10,573 nt of DNA from Eubacterium sp. AF22-8LB. Its GTDB lineage: Bacteria; Bacillota_I; Bacilli_A; Erysipelotrichales; Erysipelotrichaceae. Position 1 is the stretch's first letter. Every line of letters starts with the position of its first letter. The stretch lies in the NCBI RefSeq assembly GCF_003458715.1, contig NZ_QRVI01000041.1, positions 827 to 11,399 of the forward strand, read 5' to 3'. Below the pieces are notes generated by a model that was given only the letters and a program-made list of their open reading frames with translations, did no database searches and was not told the DNA's origin. Shown here piece by piece: positions 7,333-10,573 of the stretch. The position numbers and the translations under genes were made by a program.

Positions 7333-10260
7333 ATTCAAATAATTATATAAACTATTCCCGAAAGTCATTTCCATAAGTTCATTTGCGATTTCTTTATTTT
7401 GAATCCGCATAATATGATCTTCTACATCTTGCTTACCCAACAAATTAATATTTCCATACCATACGATTTCCTGATCAATAATCGCAAAATGTTCACAGTT
7501 ATCTTCTGCAGATTTTAGATAAAAACCAGATTGTCTCATTTCTTCTAACAACTGCATTCTATAATTTGAACTTCCAAACCTAATTTTATCAGGCATCCAA
7601 GAAACTATGGTTACTTCAACTCCACTTTCCATCTTTTCTTTAACCAATTTAGTAAATTCTACAACTCTATCGCCAGATAATGAAGGACTAGATACAACTA
7701 TATTCTTATTAGCTCGCAATAAATCTTGACTATACGTATCGTAATAATTACTTGCATCAAATATAGATTGAGAAGTTTTTGATTCATTTTTTATATCATT
7801 CGTATCTGAAATCAATTCATAGCCTGATTTTTTGTAGGCCTTTAATCTTTTTCCATACATTCGATCAAACATTGGAATATGGACATCTACGTAATCATAT
7901 ACTAATATTGTATCTTTTTTATCATATAACCGATGAATTCTTCCTGTAAATTGTTCTATAACCCCACTACTAGCTACCGGCATCGCTAGAAACAAAGTAT
8001 CTAATCTATCAAGGTCAAAGCCTTCTCCAACGAGTGATCCTGTCGCAACTAATATCATAGTTTTATCTTCAGGTACACTTTTCATTAATTCTACAATATG
8101 ATTATTTTCTTTTTTTGATTGACTACCTATCAACAAGAAAACTGAATCTGCCACACCTTCTAATTGTTTATATAGTTTCTTACAATGAATGACATATTTT
8201 GATAATACAACAGGCGTACGTTTTTTCTTTATACATTCTTTTATATCCTGAATAATCATTTGATCCCGCAAATCATTATCTCGTAATATTGAGTATGCTT
8301 CATTTGGATTCTTTTCATCTTTCATCATTCCTCTTGGTGCAACCACATGTGTAAACCGAGGATATAACAAACGAGGAATCCCTTGTTGTTTCGCTTGTTC
8401 TTTTGCGGAATATTTATGTCGTATTGGACCAATAAGCATAAAATTCATTTTATCCAATTGATCCGTTCGATCAATTGCTGTAACACCATACACATACTTA
8501 GCTTTAATTTCTTTTAAAACAGCACTTTCTGTATTTGAAGCCGCATGATGACATTCATCCACAATGATCATGCCATATTCATTCAACAGTTTATGAAATT
8601 CCCCTTTTTTACATATAGAACCAGCCATTGCGATATCAATTATACCAGTCATAGAATCATGAGATCCTTGTAAAGTACCTATCAATGATTTTCTCTTTTT
8701 TATCAATCCCTTAGGTGTCGTATATTCAGGTAACTCTTCATTTATACTCAAAAATGTCTGCAGCTTATCTTTCCATTGTTCTAATAAGGATGAACTCTCC
8801 AATAAAATTAATGTATTCACTTTCTTTGTCGCAATTAAATCTGCACAAAGAACGGTCTTACCAAAAGCTGTAGCCGCTAACAAAATACCATTATCATGCT
8901 CAATCATTTTATTTAGAGCTACATTTTGTTCAGGCTTTAACTCACCCTTAAAAGTAACATCAATACCTCTTCCTTGTTGCCTTTTATCATCAACCATCAT
9001 TTTAATTCTTGCATCCTTATTGTAAGACATTAAAGTATCATAACATCCTCTAGGAATTTGTATGTATCCACTATCATGATCTTCACCAAGATAAATATAT
9101 TTATACATGCCAAAAGTAGAAATTCCCATACCTTGATTTTTATAATAAATAGGATTACTAATTCTAGCCAATTTACGAATTTTATTTTGAATCGATACAC
9201 TTAAATTTGAAGTATCCACATAAATACCATTCGATAAAGTGATATGCATTTTTCCATTCACTTCATTCTTGTCAAATTCACTCATTGAATCCCATGGCTT
9301 ATCATTTAGATTACCATGCCATTCTTTTATCTTATCTTCAATAAACACCTGTGAAAGCTTAGGCTTAGACCACAATATATTCCATTGATTTGAATAGGCA
9401 TTCCAATTTTCATCAATAAATGCACTGTTGCCATCTTTCAACGCTTGTCCTTGTAATGGCAATGCGATCAAATTTCCCAGGCCACCTTTTGGCATACTAT
9501 CTTGTGCTGGTATCATACGATCATAGTATTTAAATGATTTTAAATTCACTTGTTCTGCCCCTTTATCCAACAAAGCATTCCCAAAATTTCTTGCCAAAAT
9601 AGCTGAAATCGGTTTATCAAAGAAAATCCAAATATGCGCTCCTTTCCCTGATCTAGAGCGCTCTATCAATGGATCAATTCCATTCATTTGACATATTGTT
9701 CGCATCGCATTAACTTCTTCTTTCCAACTCTCATCTATATTTGCAAAATCATTTCCTGCATCTTTGTCATGATTATCAAAATCAAAAACCAAAAAGCGAC
9801 ACGTATTATCTTTATGCAATGGATAAACACCAATCACTTCATTTCCTTTTAAATGTGACATAATACTATCAATTGTCAAAGCTTTATACTTTTGGTAATG
9901 ACAATCTTGGCAACGAAATCCTGCATTCCATTTCTTACCACAACCGTCTGACCAAAAATTAATACATTGTGGATAGTATCCCGCTTTATTTGTTTTCTTG
10001 CTTTCTACTCTTTTTGCGTATACGTCTGTACGACCCCAAAAACAAGCAAAAAATCGATTTGCCATATCTTTTGTGATTTCATTTGGAAAAGCAATACGAC
10101 TGCCTTGATTCGTTTCAAAAGGTTCTGTATTTGTAGAATTCTTTAATTGATCCAATTCTTCCTGATAAGAAATTCCTTCTCGCTCCAAAATGTTCTTCAA
10201 GCATTGAATTTCCTTTTGTAAGTCATTTATAATAGTCAAATTATCATTCGTCTGTTTCAC
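7324..10260 (-). CDS. AEP primase - SF2 DECH helicase - PLD-like fusion (TOTE conflict-system type)
   Basis: A 978-aa cytoplasmic protein. From the GTG start: a short coiled-coil (about 5-42); a primase domain (about 70-310) with a probable zinc cluster (Cys99, 107, 117, 120), catalytic FDFD (Asp160, Asp162), SGKGAH (His209) and a third motif YDRMIPAQD; an SF2 helicase with Walker A ATAFGKT (Lys468), DECH (568-571), TAI motif III, and motif VI QFTGRIHR (770-777); and a C-terminal PLD-like domain (about 850-978). This is the architecture I know as TOTE conflict-system primase-helicases, thought to act in nucleic-acid conflict; activity here is unproven. The GTG at 10260 is preceded by AGGTGG with a 4-base spacer. 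The ATG at 10281 has no such site, and the upstream GTG at 10317 lies inside the attenuator terminator. The gene appears to be alone between two terminators. Base composition matches its neighbours. Confidence 0.93.
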   Translation of the reverse strand: MKQTNDNLTIINDLQKEIQCLKNILEREGISYQEELDQLKNSTNTEPFETNQGSRIAFPNEITKDMANRFFACFWGRTDVYAKRVESKKTNKAGYYPQCINFWSDGCGKKWNAGFRCQDCHYQKYKALTIDSIMSHLKGNEVIGVYPLHKDNTCRFLVFDFDNHDKDAGNDFANIDESWKEEVNAMRTICQMNGIDPLIERSRSGKGAHIWIFFDKPISAILARNFGNALLDKGAEQVNLKSFKYYDRMIPAQDSMPKGGLGNLIALPLQGQALKDGNSAFIDENWNAYSNQWNILWSKPKLSQVFIEDKIKEWHGNLNDKPWDSMSEFDKNEVNGKMHITLSNGIYVDTSNLSVSIQNKIRKLARISNPIYYKNQGMGISTFGMYKYIYLGEDHDSGYIQIPRGCYDTLMSYNKDARIKMMVDDKRQQGRGIDVTFKGELKPEQNVALNKMIEHDNGILLAATAFGKTVLCADLIATKKVNTLILLESSSLLEQWKDKLQTFLSINEELPEYTTPKGLIKKRKSLIGTLQGSHDSMTGIIDIAMAGSICKKGEFHKLLNEYGMIIVDECHHAASNTESAVLKEIKAKYVYGVTAIDRTDQLDKMNFMLIGPIRHKYSAKEQAKQQGIPRLLYPRFTHVVAPRGMMKDEKNPNEAYSILRDNDLRDQMIIQDIKECIKKKRTPVVLSKYVIHCKKLYKQLEGVADSVFLLIGSQSKKENNHIVELMKSVPEDKTMILVATGSLVGEGFDLDRLDTLFLAMPVASSGVIEQFTGRIHRLYDKKDTILVYDYVDVHIPMFDRMYGKRLKAYKKSGYELISDTNDIKNESKTSQSIFDASNYYDTYSQDLLRANKNIVVSSPSLSGDRVVEFTKLVKEKMESGVEVTIVSWMPDKIRFGSSNYRMQLLEEMRQSGFYLKSAEDNCEHFAIIDQEIVWYGNINLLGKQDVEDHIMRIQNKEIANELMEMTFGNSLYNYLNNF

Positions 10261-10306
10261 AAAACCACCTACTCTTTTCATTACTATTTTAATTGAATTC
10301 ACAAAT

Positions 10307-10353
10307 AAAAAAAACACCCAAGACTCCGTTAGTTAGACGGAGAGGAGTGTTTT
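10307..10353 (-). terminator. Attenuator terminator upstream of the primase-helicase gene
   Basis: On the minus strand, the outer arms AAAACAC (10353-10347) and GTGTTTT (10317-10311) and the inner arms CTCCGT (10342-10337) and ACGGAG (10329-10324) form a two-part stem. An internal loop separates the parts, and a 7-base loop closes it. Eight Ts (10314-10307) follow directly. It is one of the strongest intrinsic terminators in the window, yet no large gene ends here: only the 14-codon leader ORF precedes it, and its stop overlaps the 5' arm. The primase-helicase start lies 46 bases beyond the T run. Confidence 0.85.
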
Positions 10354-10381
10354 CAGAACACATCTGCAAGTAGTAGTCTTG
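10319..10381 (-). promoter_or_regulatory. Candidate antiterminator pairings of the leader attenuator
   Basis: Two alternatives to the terminator can be drawn on the minus strand. First, GTGTT (10361-10357, in the last leader codons) can pair with AACAC (10351-10347), taking the outer 5' arm of the terminator. Second, CAAGACT (10381-10375, in leader codons 6-8) can pair with AGTCTTG (10325-10319), a 7-bp match that takes part of the 3' arm. Either would break the stem next to the T run. A ribosome halted on the leader would decide which pairing forms. Pairings this short occur by chance, so this is an inference from drawing structures by eye. Confidence 0.45.
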
Positions 10382-10397
10382 TAGTAGTTCTACGCAT
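10353..10397 (-). CDS. Putative 14-aa leader peptide MRRTTTRLLLADVF
   Basis: A complete short ORF from ATG at 10397 to TGA at 10353. The ribosome binding site AAAAAGGA (10412-10405) has a 7-base spacer, as good as that of any gene here. The peptide is strongly biased: three Arg, three consecutive Thr and three consecutive Leu (codons ACT ACT ACA and CTA CTA CTT) in 14 residues. The TGA overlaps the base of a strong terminator, and a large gene follows, the arrangement of ribosome-mediated attenuators such as amino-acid biosynthetic leaders and antibiotic-inducible leaders. I do not recognise the peptide, and it lacks a clear Arg-x-Arg macrolide stalling motif. Alternatives are a chance ORF or a short independent RNA. 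The ORF is not in frame with the primase-helicase gene. Confidence 0.7.
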   Translation of the reverse strand: MRRTTTRLLLADVF

Positions 10398-10404
10398 ATA
10401 ATAA

Positions 10405-10412
10405 TCCTTTTT
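10405..10412 (-). promoter_or_regulatory. Ribosome binding site of the leader ORF
   Basis: AAAAAGGA on the minus strand lies 7 bases before the ATG at 10397. It is important because it is the main argument that such a short ORF is translated. Confidence 0.7.
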
Positions 10413-10420
10413 ATAAAACA

Positions 10421-10434
10421 TTGTGTTAACACAA
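10421..10434. promoter_or_regulatory. 14-bp perfect palindrome TTGTGTTAACACAA
   Basis: A perfectly self-complementary 14-mer in the divergent intergenic region. It lies 26 bases upstream of the -35 box of the plus-strand gene and just upstream of the leader ribosome binding site on the minus strand. Its dyad symmetry is typical of operators for dimeric repressors. As RNA it would be only a weak 5-bp hairpin with a UUAA loop. It loosely recalls Rex-type sites (TTGTGA/TCACAA halves) but lacks their central spacer, so no regulator is assigned. Confidence 0.5.
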
Positions 10435-10460
10435 ACACACAAAACAGATAAAATTTTCTA

Positions 10461-10488
10461 TTGATAATTCAATCAACATGATTATAAT
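10461..10488 (+). promoter_or_regulatory. Promoter of the plus-strand gene at the right edge
   Basis: The -35 box TTGATA (10461-10466), a 16-base spacer and a perfect -10 box TATAAT (10483-10488) form a strong sigma-A-type promoter. Transcription would start near 10495, leaving an untranslated leader of about 75 bases before the ATG at 10570. Confidence 0.7.
10481..10486 (-). promoter_or_regulatory. Candidate -10 box for the leader/primase-helicase transcript
   Basis: ATTATAAT (10481-10488) is itself a palindrome, so the minus strand also reads TATAAT, at 10486-10481. The -35 region 17 bases upstream is poor (TTTATC, 10509-10504). If used, it would overlap the plus-strand promoter and start a leader of about 75 bases before the 14-codon ORF. 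A second weak candidate is TTGATT (10476-10471) with TTTTAT (10453-10448), at 17 bases spacing. Confidence 0.4.
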
Positions 10489-10569
10489 GAAGTCTAAATT
10501 ATAGATAAATCGGAATTTGTTAAGTTGGTAGTAATTTTTTGCAATAATGAAGGTAAAGGAGAGCATTTT

Positions 10570-10573
10570 ATGA
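10570..10573 (+). CDS. Start of a divergent gene, cut by the window edge
   Basis: An ATG at 10570 is preceded by AAAGGAG (10555-10561) with an 8-base spacer, and further upstream by a strong promoter. Only the first codon is visible, so nothing can be said about the product. It is transcribed away from the primase-helicase gene and shares its intergenic control region. Confidence 0.65.

Noticed and set aside
10261..10317. Longer N-terminus for the primase-helicase, from GTG at 10317 or ATG at 10281
   Set aside because: The first lies inside the terminator stem and neither has a ribosome binding site. The GTG at 10260 has AGGTGG upstream and is followed by a sensible coiled-coil start.
10307..10412. 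T-box or metabolite riboswitch upstream of the primase-helicase gene
   Set aside because: The leader is too short and shows no T-box sequence or specifier domain; the translated short ORF plus terminator explains it better.
10421..10434. The palindrome as a Rex or BirA operator
   Set aside because: The half-sites are suggestive, but the central spacing does not fit either consensus as I know it; left as an unassigned operator-like site.
1..10573. CRISPR arrays, tRNA or rRNA genes, insertion sequences
   Set aside because: No regularly spaced repeats, no cloverleaf or rRNA-like sequence, and no transposase or terminal inverted repeats were seen on either strand.

Overview
The window is AT-rich, gene-dense DNA from a low-GC Gram-positive bacterium (Bacillota). 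The tig, lonA and engB order, GGAGG-type ribosome binding sites, TTGNNN/TATAAT promoters and U-tract terminators support this. Erysipelotrichia is my best guess at the class, from overall protein character and a possible DUF3196-like helical protein beside tig, but it is an inference. All seven large genes lie on the minus strand; a plus-strand gene starts in the last four bases.

Left part (1-5062), housekeeping, read right to left: a promoter at 5034-5062, an unrecognised 243-aa helical protein that overlaps the next gene by 8 bases, trigger factor (tig), a terminator, Lon protease (lon) and the ribosome-assembly GTPase EngB. Together they cover protein folding, degradation and ribosome maturation. 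The order resembles Bacillus subtilis tig-clpX-lonB-lonA-ysxC, without clpX and lonB.

Middle part (5112-7332), a two-gene unit closed by a terminator at each end: a 255-aa protein of InlB/Listeria-Bacteroides-type repeats with no signal peptide, then a MATE-family efflux transporter whose start lies one base after the previous stop.

Right part (7307-10573), the accessory region: one gene for a 978-aa protein joining an archaeo-eukaryotic-type primase domain (of the kind called TOTE conflict system primase), a superfamily II DECH helicase and a C-terminal phospholipase-D-like domain with an altered HKD motif. Upstream is what looks like a transcription attenuator: a good Shine-Dalgarno, a 14-codon leader ORF (MRRTTTRLLLADVF) and, overlapping its stop codon, a strong intrinsic terminator ending in eight Ts, with mutually exclusive alternative pairings. 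Further upstream are a 14-bp perfect palindrome and apparently overlapping divergent promoters; the clear one drives the plus-strand gene. A nuclease/primase-like conflict gene under a translation-sensing leader is the most interesting hypothesis here. The elements are visible in the sequence; the regulation and the defence role are inferred.
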